Source: Paenarthrobacter nicotinovorans
Lineage (GTDB): Bacteria > Actinomycetota > Actinomycetes > Actinomycetales > Micrococcaceae
Direction: 5' to 3'
NCBI RefSeq assembly: GCF_021919345.1
Contig: NZ_CP089293.1
Location: 3,782,001-3,846,000, forward strand
DNA: 64,000 nt
Under the pieces are notes generated by a model that saw only the letters and a program-made list of their open reading frames with translations, had not been told where the DNA came from and made no database searches. A program made the position numbers and the translations under genes. Positions 16,004 to 24,122 of this stretch are shown here, piece by piece (within the stretch, counting starts at the first letter, position 1; every line of letters begins with the position of its first letter).

Positions 16004-17331
16004 TAGAAATCCAGCAGGTTTTGGCGGAATCCGCCGTTGCCGTAACTCTTCCTCAACAGGCCGCGGCGGCGGAGTTCCGGGGTCAGCTTGTCCAGCACAC
16101 CGTGCACGGTCACCGGATCAACGAAGCCGGAGAACAGGAAGCCGTCGCCCCCTACCGCCGCGCCGGTCTCCTCCAGATAATCCGCAATTTCTCCCACCGT
16201 GCCGATGATCGAATCCCCGGCACCACCGCTGCGTGCCTGCAGGATTTCACGCAGAGTGGACCCGGGAGGGGCAGCCTTGGCGAAGTGCTCCAAGGTGCCC
16301 TGGTTGCTGTTGGTGCTCAACTCCGGAAGCGGGGCATCGAGGTCGAACTTTTTGAAGTCGATCACGGATAGGTAGGAGATGGAGTTGAGCTGGCTGTCGA
16401 TGTCACGCTGCGTCAATTCCCGGCGCTGCGCCCGTAGCTCCTCGGCCTCGGCTGTGGAACCCACCACGGTGGGCTTCAGTACGAAAAGCACCTTCACGTC
16501 GTCGGGATTCCGGCCGGCTTTCGCCGCCTCGGCCCGGATCGAATCCCGGTAGGCCTTCATGCCGTCAACGCCGCGGGCGAGCGCAATTGCCACATCCGCG
16601 TGACCGCCGGCAAACGCTTTGCCCCGCGGAGAGGCGCCCGCTTGGACAAGCACGGGTTCCTCGGGCAACGGTGCCGTGTTCAGCGGCCCACGGACCTTGA
16701 AGAAGTCCCCGTCGTGGTTGATCGGATGCACTTTGGTATGGTCCGCAAACACCCCAGCTGAAACGTCCTCAAGTACAGCGTCGGCCTCCCAGCTTCGCCA
16801 AAGCCGCCTGACGACGTCGACGAATTCCTCCGCTTTTTCGTACCGGAGGTCGTGTTCGATCTGCTGGTCCAAGCCGTAGTTCTGCGCGGCGAGATCGCTG
16901 CCCGAGGTGACCACATTCCATCCGAGCTGCCCCTCGGAGAAGTGCTGCAGGGTAGCGAGGAGCCGGGCCGCGGTGAAGGGCGGGTAGAAGGAAGCGCTGA
17001 CCGTGGGAACGATCCCCAGGTGCTCCGTGGCGGAAAGCAAGTACGGGACCAACGCCAAAGGATCGTGTTTCGGCGCAAAGGAAGCATGGGCCAGCGAAAC
17101 CTCGGCAGTACCGCCATAGGTGTCCGGGACGGTCAGGGAATCCTCGATGATGAACAGGTCCAGCCCGGACAGCTCGAACGCGCGCACGGCCTCCTGGTAC
17201 AGGGCGGGCTTCTTCCAGTCGTAACCCAGGCTGTAGCCCGGAGTGCCCCAGCCCTGCACCCCGAAACCGTGCCCCACAAACCAACCAAAATGCAGCATGG
17301 GCTTGAGTGTAGAACTGCTCTGTCCGTTCAC
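16003..17331 (-). CDS. Flavin-dependent monooxygenase, NtaA/SnaA/DszA type
   Basis: A 442-residue luciferase-like (LLM) monooxygenase of the nitrilotriacetate monooxygenase branch. Typical features are the N-terminal MLHFGWFVGHGFGVQGW, FIIEDSLTVPDTYGG, the VPTVSASFYPPFTAARLLATL stretch, GWNVVTSGSDLAAQNYG, and EEPVLVQAGASPRGKAFA. Such enzymes use FMNH2 from a separate reductase to oxidise C-N or C-S bonds in aminopolycarboxylates, sulfides or succinylated cysteine. It begins the three-gene operon (TAATG overlap with the lyase gene). The start is GTG at 17331; an ATG at codon 12 is possible. The flavin reductase is not in the window. Confidence 0.88.
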   Translation of the reverse strand: MNGQSSSTLKPMLHFGWFVGHGFGVQGWGTPGYSLGYDWKKPALYQEAVRAFELSGLDLFIIEDSLTVPDTYGGTAEVSLAHASFAPKHDPLALVPYLLSATEHLGIVPTVSASFYPPFTAARLLATLQHFSEGQLGWNVVTSGSDLAAQNYGLDQQIEHDLRYEKAEEFVDVVRRLWRSWEADAVLEDVSAGVFADHTKVHPINHDGDFFKVRGPLNTAPLPEEPVLVQAGASPRGKAFAGGHADVAIALARGVDGMKAYRDSIRAEAAKAGRNPDDVKVLFVLKPTVVGSTAEAEELRAQRRELTQRDIDSQLNSISYLSVIDFKKFDLDAPLPELSTNSNQGTLEHFAKAAPPGSTLREILQARSGGAGDSIIGTVGEIADYLEETGAAVGGDGFLFSGFVDPVTVHGVLDKLTPELRRRGLLRKSYGNGGFRQNLLDF

Positions 17332-17437
17332 CGCGACCTGATTTCATACGAAGTTACAGGGGGTCGTACTGCGTCAATTATGCTCCCGGGACGTCTTAAT
17401 TGGACCCGTACTCCAGTACCGCCCGGTTACGCAACAT

Positions 17438-17465
17438 GACGACGGCCGCCGTGCGGGCCGTCGTC
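17438..17465. other. Hairpin in the divergent spacer before the SAM riboswitch
   Basis: GACGACGGCC and GGCCGTCGTC form a perfect 10-bp stem around an 8-nt loop, between the monooxygenase gene (minus) and the SAM riboswitch (plus). It is not directly followed by a T-run. It could be an operator for the divergent monooxygenase operon; function not established. Confidence 0.4.
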
Positions 17466-17485
17466 GTGAATGCTACGTTTTTCTT

Positions 17486-17564
17486 GAGTAATGAGAACCA
17501 GCGCAAAGCCCTGACTTGCTGGTCGGCAACCCTCTCTCCGGCGGGGTGCCTCAGGTGACTACTC
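17486..17564 (+). promoter_or_regulatory. SAM riboswitch (SAM-IV-like)
   Basis: The leader has the conserved actinobacterial SAM aptamer elements in order: a closing stem GAGTA (17486-17490) with TACTC (17560-17564), ATGAGAACCAGCGCAAAGCC, CTTGCTGG pairing back to CCAGCG, CGGCAACCCTC, and GGGGTGCCTCAGGTGACTAC. This layout matches SAM-IV or SAM-I/IV types that bind S-adenosylmethionine and repress methionine genes. It lies 48 bp before DUF1737-rhodanese-metZ. A 3' pseudoknot expected for SAM-IV may extend to about 17590. Confidence 0.8.
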
Positions 17565-17611
17565 GGCGTATCGACAACTCGAACTGCAAGCGTGACTGAG
17601 GAGCACCAGCA

Positions 17612-17875
17612 ATGCCTGAACCCACTGAAGAAAAACTCTCTTACCGCCTGATAACAGGCCCGGATACCCGCGACTTTTGTGAGCGGATCACCAACGCCCT
17701 GGCGGATGGGTACGTACTGCACGGCAGCCCCGCCGCCACGTTCAACGGAACCGACGTGATCGTCGCGCAGGCCGTCGTCCTGCCCGCCGCTATTGCCAGC
17801 GCCGATGCCGCAGTCGCCAACGCCGTTGATGAACTGGATACCGACGACGAAGAAGCATTCGAGGGCCACGCATGA
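17612..17875 (+). CDS. Small DUF1737-domain protein
   Basis: An 87-residue protein with LSYRLITGPDTRDFCERITNALADGYVLHGSPAATFNG, matching the DUF1737 pattern of a short alpha/beta domain of unknown function, followed by an acidic C-terminus (DELDTDDEEAFE). It is the first gene after the SAM riboswitch, overlaps the rhodanese gene by 4 nt and so belongs to the methionine/sulfur operon. A role as a small carrier or adaptor for the sulfurtransferase is possible but speculative. Confidence 0.82.
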   Translation: MPEPTEEKLSYRLITGPDTRDFCERITNALADGYVLHGSPAATFNGTDVIVAQAVVLPAAIASADAAVANAVDELDTDDEEAFEGHA

Positions 17876-18282
17876 GCTACGCAGGTGACCTGACCCCGCA
17901 GGACGCGTGGGCCAAGCTTGAACAGGGCGCCATCCTGGTGGACGTCCGCACCGAGGGCGAATGGGCCCACATCGGAATCCCCGACACGAAAGCCACCGAG
18001 AACGATCCCCTGTTCATCCAGTGGAACCTCGCCGGCGGCATCCCGAACTCCCGCTTCATCGAGGACCTGCAACAACAAGCGCCCGAGGACGACGGCGTGG
18101 AGCTCGTCTTCATCTGCCGCTCCGGCCAGCGCTCCATCGCCGCCGCCATCGCCGCCACGCAGGCAGGCTTCACCGCCTACAACGTCCTTGAAGGCTTTGA
18201 GGGCGAACCCGACCGTTACGGCGAACGCACCGTCAATGGTTGGAAGAACCGTGGCCTGCCAACGAATCTGGGGACCGAGTAA
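17872..18282 (+). CDS. Rhodanese-domain protein
   Basis: A 136-residue single-domain rhodanese. The catalytic cysteine is C82 in FICRSGQRS, with ILVDVRTEGEWAHIG as the N-terminal signature and the C-terminal GWKNRGLP. The loop CRSGQRS is the six-residue thiosulfate sulfurtransferase type, so a persulfide on C82 is expected. It sits between DUF1737 and MetZ behind the SAM riboswitch, which suggests that it supplies or handles reduced sulfur for homocysteine synthesis. The sulfur donor and acceptor are not shown. Confidence 0.9.
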   Translation: MSYAGDLTPQDAWAKLEQGAILVDVRTEGEWAHIGIPDTKATENDPLFIQWNLAGGIPNSRFIEDLQQQAPEDDGVELVFICRSGQRSIAAAIAATQAGFTAYNVLEGFEGEPDRYGERTVNGWKNRGLPTNLGTE

Positions 18283-19491
18283 GTGACTTTCAATCCTGAC
18301 GCCGCCGGCTGGAGCCCCGACACCCAGGCCGTTCGCGGTGGACTTGACCGTACCAACTTCCAGGAAACGGCCGAACCCGTCTTCCTGAACTCCGGCTTCG
18401 TTTACGAATCCGCCGCCGCGGCAGAACGCGCCTTCACCGGCGAGGACGAACGCTTCGTCTACTCCCGCTACGGCAACCCGTCCGTGGCCACCTTCCAGGA
18501 GCGGCTGCGCCTCCTCGAAGGTACCGAGGCTTGCTTCGCGACGGCGTCCGGCATGTCCGCCGTGTTCACCGCACTGGGTGCCCTGCTGGCTGCCGGTGAC
18601 CGCGTGGTTGCTGCCCGTTCCCTCTTCGGCTCCTGCTTCGTGATCCTCAACGAGATCCTTCCGCGCTGGGGCGTGGAGACCGTGTTTGTGGACGGACCGG
18701 ACCTTGACCAGTGGCGTGAGGCTCTCTCCGAGCCGACCACCGCCGTCTTCTTCGAATCGCCGTCCAACCCGATGCAGGAAATCGTGGACATCCAGGCTGT
18801 CAGCGAACTGGCGCATGCCGCTGGGGCGACTGTCGTCGTCGACAACGTCTTTGCCACTCCCCTGCTGCAGCGCTGTGGCGAGCTGGGCGCCGACGTGATT
18901 GTGTACTCAGGCACCAAGCACATCGACGGCCAGGGACGCGTCCTCGGTGGCGCGATCCTGGGCACCAAGGAGTTCATCGATGGACCGGTGAAGCAGCTCA
19001 TGCGCCACACGGGGCCATCGCTTTCGGCTTTCAACGCCTGGGTGTTGACCAAGGGCCTGGAAACCATCGGGCTCCGAGTCAACCACAGCTCGGCATCGGC
19101 CCTGAAGATCGCGGAATGGTTGGAGCAGCAACCCGCCATCAGCTGGGTCAAGTACCCCTTGCTGAAGTCGCACCCGCAGTACGAGCTCGCCGCGAAGCAG
19201 ATGAAAGCCGGCGGCACAGTGCTCACGTTCGAGCTCTCGCCGTCCACTGGCCGCTCCGCGAAAGAAGCCGCGTTCGCGCTGCTTGATGGATTGCGTGTCA
19301 TCGACATCTCCAACAACCTTGGTGACTCCAAGTCGCTGATCACCCACCCTGCCACCACCACCCACCGGGCCATGGGTCCGGAGGGCCGGGCGGCGATCGG
19401 GCTGTCCGATGGCGTGGTGCGCTTGTCGGTGGGGCTGGAGGACGTGGACGATCTCATCCTGGATCTGGAGAAGGCCCTCAAACAGGTCTAA
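18283..19491 (+). CDS. metZ: O-succinylhomoserine sulfhydrylase
   Basis: A 402-residue Cys/Met-metabolism PLP enzyme. The PLP lysine is near residue 211 in VYSGTKHIDGQGRVLGG; YSRYGNPSVATFQERL and ATASGMSAVFTAL are the standard N-terminal motifs. The GQGRVLGG form after the lysine is characteristic of MetZ-type enzymes that join O-succinyl- or O-acetylhomoserine with sulfide to make homocysteine. The start is GTG at 18283, immediately after the rhodanese TAA. The SAM riboswitch upstream confirms a methionine-biosynthetic role. Confidence 0.92.
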   Translation: MTFNPDAAGWSPDTQAVRGGLDRTNFQETAEPVFLNSGFVYESAAAAERAFTGEDERFVYSRYGNPSVATFQERLRLLEGTEACFATASGMSAVFTALGALLAAGDRVVAARSLFGSCFVILNEILPRWGVETVFVDGPDLDQWREALSEPTTAVFFESPSNPMQEIVDIQAVSELAHAAGATVVVDNVFATPLLQRCGELGADVIVYSGTKHIDGQGRVLGGAILGTKEFIDGPVKQLMRHTGPSLSAFNAWVLTKGLETIGLRVNHSSASALKIAEWLEQQPAISWVKYPLLKSHPQYELAAKQMKAGGTVLTFELSPSTGRSAKEAAFALLDGLRVIDISNNLGDSKSLITHPATTTHRAMGPEGRAAIGLSDGVVRLSVGLEDVDDLILDLEKALKQV

Positions 19492-19501
19492 CCTTGCTGG
19501 C

Positions 19502-20119
19502 ATGAGGCATCCATACCGCCGGGCGGGGGCTGTCATCGTTGCGGGATCGGTGGTGTGGTTGGCCGGGATTTCACCGGGATCCCGCGTGTACCTCATGCAC
19601 GACCCCGCGGAGCGCCTGCGTTTGCTGCTTGCCAGCGAGCGCGGATGGGTGTTCGGCCACCACGCGGCCGCTGCAGGAACCGTCGCAGTCCCGGTGGGCT
19701 TCATGGCGTTCTCGAAAGCACAACCGGCAGGGACCTCCAAAGCGTGGGCGTCCGCGGCAGCAACAGCGCTGCTCGCGGGCGCACCATTCTTCGTCTACAG
19801 CTTGTCGCGGCGGGCCTCGGACCTTGAGCGTTTCGCTTATTTTCGGGGATCCAATGCACCGTTCCTCGCCTACTCATGGCTGCATGTGCTGGGCTTGGCT
19901 GCCATGGGCGGCAGCCTGCTGAAGTCCCCCGCCAAACGATGGGCGGGGATGACGGCAGCAGGGATGGCCGTGGTTTCCGGGACCGTCCTGGCGACCACCA
20001 AGGACATCCCGCCCCTGGTTTTCTACCTCACCGAAGGAGCCGTCGGAGCGTACCTGATGGCGTGGCCGGAACCCGGGGACATCGGGGATAGCGAGAACAT
20101 CGGAGACATCGAGGGCTAA
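19502..20119 (+). CDS. Hypothetical membrane protein
   Basis: A 205-residue protein with about five hydrophobic segments ([83 protein letters not shown]) and an acidic C-terminal tail rich in Asp/Gly/Glu. I do not recognise the family. The start is the ATG 10 nt after the metZ stop, so it may be co-transcribed with metZ, but no sulfur link can be seen. Its 3' end overlaps the convergent carboxylate-amine ligase gene by 4 nt. Confidence 0.65.
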   Translation: MRHPYRRAGAVIVAGSVVWLAGISPGSRVYLMHDPAERLRLLLASERGWVFGHHAAAAGTVAVPVGFMAFSKAQPAGTSKAWASAAATALLAGAPFFVYSLSRRASDLERFAYFRGSNAPFLAYSWLHVLGLAAMGGSLLKSPAKRWAGMTAAGMAVVSGTVLATTKDIPPLVFYLTEGAVGAYLMAWPEPGDIGDSENIGDIEG

Positions 20120-21300
20120 GGCCGCCGCACTCTGGTCAGCAGCGGGACCGGGTCCTTGAACGCGACCGTCGCGGTGCCACGAACAGTCACCTTCGCAGCG
20201 TGCGAGACCACGGCGGCAAGGGCTTCGGAGCCGGGCGGATTCCCGCCGTCACGATGCCTGGCGCTGTACCGTGCCGCTGCGTCCCGTTGTTCGAGCGCTC
20301 CGTTGCCGCGTCCCAGAATTTCGGCAATGCCCGCCTTGACCAGCGCCAATTCACCTTGGTCATCCAGTACCGGGCTGAGATAGTCAACCAACGCCCACAC
20401 GACATCAGCGGCAGGCTGGGGCCGGAAATCGCCGAAGTCCAGGAGGTCTCCCCGCAACCCGGAATTACTGGCCCGCCAACCCGCCATCCGCAGCAGGGCG
20501 GTCGGCACCGGGGTGGGATCAACGCCGTCGAGCATTTCCAAGGAGGCCGTCTCCACCAAAGCCCGCACCAGCACCGCGATCAGCGCCGCGTCCTCCGCGC
20601 GGAGGCAGACGTCGGCGACCCGGACCTCTACGGTGGGCTGGTTCCTGGCGATCCGGGCATCGAAGTAGATCATCCCCTCATCCAGGACTACACCGGTATC
20701 AAGCAAGCGCTGCACCACGCGTCGATAAGCCGTGAGCGAGCCAAAAAGCGATGACGGCCCGGACGTGGGCCACCGGTTCCATGCCTGCGTGCGGTAGCTG
20801 TCGAACCCGGTCGGAAGCCCGCGCCAGTAGGGCGAATTGGCCGAGAGCGCGGTGAGTACCGCGAGTTTGTCCCGGATGTGGTCCAGCACCACCACGCCTT
20901 CCTCCGGGGACTCCACTGAAGTGTGCACGTGGAACCCGCACGTCAACTGCTCGGTGGCGATGATGCCGAAGTGGTCCAGCATCGCGGCGTACCGGGGATC
21001 CGGGGTGGTGTGCGTGTTCGAGGCCAATGGTGAAGTGGCAATCGCTGCAACCCTTGCACCGTGCCGCCGGGCAGCTTCATCGGCCATGGCGCGGCCCCGG
21101 CGAATCTGCTGCAGGAGTTCGGCATAGCTGTGACACGGCCGCGTTTGGGTTTCGATTTGCTCCAGCTTGAGCTCCTGGCTCAGTCCGGTCTCCGTGGCAG
21201 GTTCCTCGTAGCCGGCCAGAAGCGCGTCCGCGAGAGCCAAGGGCATGCCCGTCACCGGATCAACGATGAGCAGTTCTTCCTCGACCCCGAAAGTCCGCAT
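20116..21300 (-). CDS. Carboxylate-amine ligase, YbdK/GCS2 family
   Basis: A 394-residue glutamate-cysteine ligase type 2 family protein. [15 protein letters not shown] at the start is the family hallmark, followed by [36 protein letters not shown] and [21 protein letters not shown]. Such enzymes show weak gamma-glutamylcysteine ligase activity in E. coli YbdK; in actinobacteria, which make mycothiol instead of glutathione, the true substrate is unclear. I chose the ATG at 21300 because it gives this canonical N-terminus; the frame stays open 22 codons further but would run to the edge of the inverted repeat at 21373. Confidence 0.85.
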   Translation of the reverse strand: MRTFGVEEELLIVDPVTGMPLALADALLAGYEEPATETGLSQELKLEQIETQTRPCHSYAELLQQIRRGRAMADEAARRHGARVAAIATSPLASNTHTTPDPRYAAMLDHFGIIATEQLTCGFHVHTSVESPEEGVVVLDHIRDKLAVLTALSANSPYWRGLPTGFDSYRTQAWNRWPTSGPSSLFGSLTAYRRVVQRLLDTGVVLDEGMIYFDARIARNQPTVEVRVADVCLRAEDAALIAVLVRALVETASLEMLDGVDPTPVPTALLRMAGWRASNSGLRGDLLDFGDFRPQPAADVVWALVDYLSPVLDDQGELALVKAGIAEILGRGNGALEQRDAAARYSARHRDGGNPPGSEALAAVVSHAAKVTVRGTATVAFKDPVPLLTRVRRP

Positions 21301-21372
21301 GCTCCATTCTGCGTCACGGGTGGCCTCCAGAACACAGGGTGGGACTGGCAGTTTGGCCTGCGGCAACGAGAT

Positions 21373-21457
21373 TCTGCTGGATCATCGCCCTTGGAAACGG
21401 AGAGGACCCGCGGATTAGCCGGCCAAGCAAGCTGGCCGGGGCCGATGATCCAGCAGA
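21373..21457. repeat. 85-bp inverted-repeat element, copy 1
   Basis: The terminal 15-bp arms TCTGCTGGATCATCG (21373-21387) and its exact complement CGATGATCCAGCAGA (21443-21457) enclose 55 bp that hold an inner stem (CCGGCCA and TGGCCGG). A second element with the same core arms lies at 22351-22436; the two bracket the DUF559 gene. The interiors differ, so only the arms are conserved. No flanking target duplication was seen. Confidence 0.92.
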
Positions 21458-21518
21458 TTTGTCCACATAGGCGAAGTTTCCGGACTGGGGAGGGACCAGT
21501 CCGTGGCTGACTGAAGGC

Positions 21519-22343
21519 ATGAACGCATTCGAATTCTTGTCGTCAGTAGGTGGAGTAGCCAAGGTAGGGCTGCTTAAGGCCCACGGGCACACCCCGGCGG
21601 ATCTAAGGAAGCTCGAGGGGGCCTATCAACCGCGGCATGGCATATGGGCTCTGCCCTCCGCAGATACGGAGTTTGTCTCTGCCCTCGTAAACAACGGACT
21701 TCTGACATGCGCAAGCGCAGCTGCCCGCTATGGCCTCTGGCTTAAAGACAAACCGGGAAGACTGCATCTGGCAACCAAGCACAACAGAGGCCGGGTGTTT
21801 ATCCGGCACGGAGGTCTCAGGCTGGGCTCGGAGTCCTACGTTCCAGTTGCCTCGCTGGAAGACGCTGTCATTCACGCTCTCACGTGCCTGCCGGACGTCG
21901 ACGCCATTGCCGTGGCCCAGTCCGCTATGAAAAACCGGGGAGTTCCCCGTGACGTCCTGGAGGGCGAACTGCGGGCCAACTACTTCGGGAATGCGAGGAA
22001 ACGACTGCGCAAGGCCGACGGTTTGTCTGAATCCGTCCCGGAGATCAGTGCCCGCCTGCTTTTTGAGGCGGCGGGACTCTCCTTTGAACGGCAGGTCCAA
22101 ATCCCAGAAGTGGGCCGGGTGGACACCCTGATTGACGGCTGGCTGATTGTGGAGGTCAATGGCTATCAGTTCCACAGTTCACGGGAAGCCTGGAGAAAGG
22201 ACATGGGCAGGTTGAACGCGGCGCAGGCAATGGGTTACCGCGTCCTGAGCTTCGCCCCCGAGCAAATCTGGAACTCGCCGGAGCTGGTCTTGGGCCAGAT
22301 CCGGGCGTGCCTTGGGCTCGGAAGGCCGCGGGGTAGGCGGTGA
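21519..22343 (+). CDS. DUF559 endonuclease-like protein with AbiEi-like N-terminus
   Basis: A 274-residue protein. The N-terminal half resembles the winged-helix AbiEi-type domain often found in this family (FLSSVGGVAKVGLLKAHGH, RHGIWALP, LTCASAAARYGLWL). The C-terminal half is a DUF559/Vsr-like PD-(D/E)XK nuclease fold: RVDTLIDGWLIVEVNGYQFH gives Asp202 and Glu212-Val-Asn, followed by RLNAAQAMGYRVLSFAPEQIW. DNA cleavage or nicking is expected from the fold but not proven. It is bracketed by two inverted repeats with common arms, one 61 bp upstream and one 7 bp after the stop. It is a single gene without a partner. Confidence 0.8.
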   Translation: MNAFEFLSSVGGVAKVGLLKAHGHTPADLRKLEGAYQPRHGIWALPSADTEFVSALVNNGLLTCASAAARYGLWLKDKPGRLHLATKHNRGRVFIRHGGLRLGSESYVPVASLEDAVIHALTCLPDVDAIAVAQSAMKNRGVPRDVLEGELRANYFGNARKRLRKADGLSESVPEISARLLFEAAGLSFERQVQIPEVGRVDTLIDGWLIVEVNGYQFHSSREAWRKDMGRLNAAQAMGYRVLSFAPEQIWNSPELVLGQIRACLGLGRPRGRR

Positions 22344-22350
22344 CAGAGTA

Positions 22351-22436
22351 TTTGCTGGATCATCGCCCGAAGCAGCATCCGGAAGGCCCGTAATTCCAGG
22401 CTTTCCCGTTTCTGCGAGCGCCGATGATCCAGCAAA
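22351..22436. repeat. 86-bp inverted-repeat element, copy 2
   Basis: The terminal arms TTTGCTGGATCATCG (22351-22365) and CGATGATCCAGCAAA (22422-22436) are exact complements enclosing 56 bp. The inner twelve bases GCTGGATCATCG are identical to those of the copy at 21373. It lies between the DUF559 stop and the convergent MurA-like gene and may also serve as their terminator. Confidence 0.92.
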
Positions 22437-22448
22437 AATACGTCAGCA

Positions 22449-23972
22449 TCAGTCCTGGAAGTACTCCACCTTCGCGCCGATGGTGTTCAGCCGCTCGGCC
22501 AGGTCCTCGTAACCTCGCTCAATCACGTAGATGTTGCGCAGCTCGGAGGTACCCCTGGCCGCAAGCATCGCCAGGAGAAGGCAGGCAGCGGGGCGCAGGG
22601 CCGGAGGGCAGCCGACTTCTGCTGCCCGCCACTTGGTTGGTCCGTTGACATAGATCCGGTGCGGGTCCAGGAGCTGAACCTGGGCGCCGAGCTTGTTGAG
22701 TTCTGTCAAGTAGATGGCCCGGTTTTCGTAGACCCAGTCATGGATCATGGTCTGTCCTTCGGCGTTGCCGGCAATCACGGCGAAGAAGGGCAGGTTGTCG
22801 ATGTTCAGGCCCGGGAACGGCATGGGGTGGATCTTGTCCTGCGGCGCATGCAGCTCCGAGGGCTTGGTTGTCACGTCCACCAGGCGCGTGCGGCCGTTGC
22901 GGGCCATGTATTCGCCGGAGATCTCGAGCTTCTGGCCCATCTGCTCCAGTGTGGCCAGCTCGATCTCCATGAACTCGATGGGAACCCGGCGGATGGTGAC
23001 TTCCGAGTTGGTCACGATTCCGGCAGTGATCAGGCTCATGGCTTCGATGGGATCTTCGGACGGGAAGTATTCAATGTCCACGTCGATGGCCGGCCGCCCG
23101 GTGATCTTCAACGTGGTGGTGCCCACACCCTGGATATCCACGCCAAGGCCCTGCAGATAGAAGCAGAGGTCCTGGACCATGTAGTTGGGGCTGGCGTTGC
23201 GGATGACCGTGGTGCCTTCGCGGTGCGCGGCTGCCATGATGGCGTTCTCCGTGACGGTGTCGCCGCGTTCGGTCAGTACGAACGAACGGTGGTGTCCGTC
23301 GGCGGCGGGGGCCGTGACGGAGTAGAAACCGGACTTCGCCTCAACCTCGAGGCCGAACTGGCGCAGCGCCTGCATGTGGGGCTCAACGGTGCGGGTTCCG
23401 AGATCGCATCCGCCGGCGTAGGGAAGAAGGTATTCACTGGTCTCGTCAAGGAGCGGTCCCAGCAGCATGATCACGCTGCGGGTCCGGCGGGCGGCGTCCA
23501 CATCCATTGATTCGAGGTCAAGGACCTCGGGCCTGCGGATGCGCAGATCGCTTCCGTTAAGCCAGGTGCATTCCACGCCGATGGACGTCAGCACTTCGAC
23601 GATCCTGTTGACCTCTTCGATACGTGCCAGGCGGCGCAGCGTGGTGGTGCCGCGGTTGATCAGGCTCGCGCACAGCAGGGCCACACCGGCGTTCTTGCTG
23701 CTGTTGACGTCCACCTCTCCGGAGAGCGTACGGCCGCCTTCCACCCGCAGGTGGGTCATTTGGGGTTTGCCCACCTTGACGATGGACCGGCCGAAGATCG
23801 CTTCGAGGCGTTCGATCATTCGGAGGCTCAGGTTCTGCTTGCCCTGTTCCATCCGGGCGATAGCGCTCTGGCTGGTTCCCAGCTCAGTAGCCAGCTGCCC
23901 CTGCGTCCAGCCCTTTTCGCCGCGGGCGTTGCGGAGCAGGAGGCCTACGTGTTCTGCGGTCGGTTGCGTCAT
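22449..23972 (-). CDS. HTH-MurA fusion (UDP-GlcNAc enolpyruvyl transferase homologue)
   Basis: A 507-residue protein with an N-terminal XRE/Cro-type helix-turn-helix (residues about 8-62: LLLRNARGEKGWTQGQLATE, SQSAIARMEQGKQNLSL) fused to a full-length MurA-like domain. Key MurA residues remain: K93 in SSKNAGVALL and Cys189 in YAGGCDLGTRTVEPHM, the PEP-binding cysteine that fosfomycin targets. It would transfer enolpyruvate to UDP-GlcNAc, the first committed step of peptidoglycan synthesis, or act as a regulator sensing that substrate. The ATG at 23972 is preferred over a TTG two codons earlier; no clear Shine-Dalgarno is present. Whether it is the housekeeping MurA or a paralogue cannot be told here. 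Confidence 0.88.
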   Translation of the reverse strand: MTQPTAEHVGLLLRNARGEKGWTQGQLATELGTSQSAIARMEQGKQNLSLRMIERLEAIFGRSIVKVGKPQMTHLRVEGGRTLSGEVDVNSSKNAGVALLCASLINRGTTTLRRLARIEEVNRIVEVLTSIGVECTWLNGSDLRIRRPEVLDLESMDVDAARRTRSVIMLLGPLLDETSEYLLPYAGGCDLGTRTVEPHMQALRQFGLEVEAKSGFYSVTAPAADGHHRSFVLTERGDTVTENAIMAAAHREGTTVIRNASPNYMVQDLCFYLQGLGVDIQGVGTTTLKITGRPAIDVDIEYFPSEDPIEAMSLITAGIVTNSEVTIRRVPIEFMEIELATLEQMGQKLEISGEYMARNGRTRLVDVTTKPSELHAPQDKIHPMPFPGLNIDNLPFFAVIAGNAEGQTMIHDWVYENRAIYLTELNKLGAQVQLLDPHRIYVNGPTKWRAAEVGCPPALRPAACLLLAMLAARGTSELRNIYVIERGYEDLAERLNTIGAKVEYFQD

Positions 23973-24122
23973 AACCAAGAAATATCACAAGTGAGTTAGA
24001 AGTAGCTAGCAAAACACCGTTTAGGCGGTAAGCGTCACACCCTACCCGTATTGTGCGATATATAGCCCGACGGCGGCACTCGCCTCATCGGGGCCGCTCA
24101 CTGCGGCGGTGGGTTCAGTTCC

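Noticed and set aside
17438..17465. Intrinsic terminator before the SAM riboswitch
   Set aside because: The stem is good, but the T-run starts about 12 nt after it, and neither flanking gene ends here; both point away.
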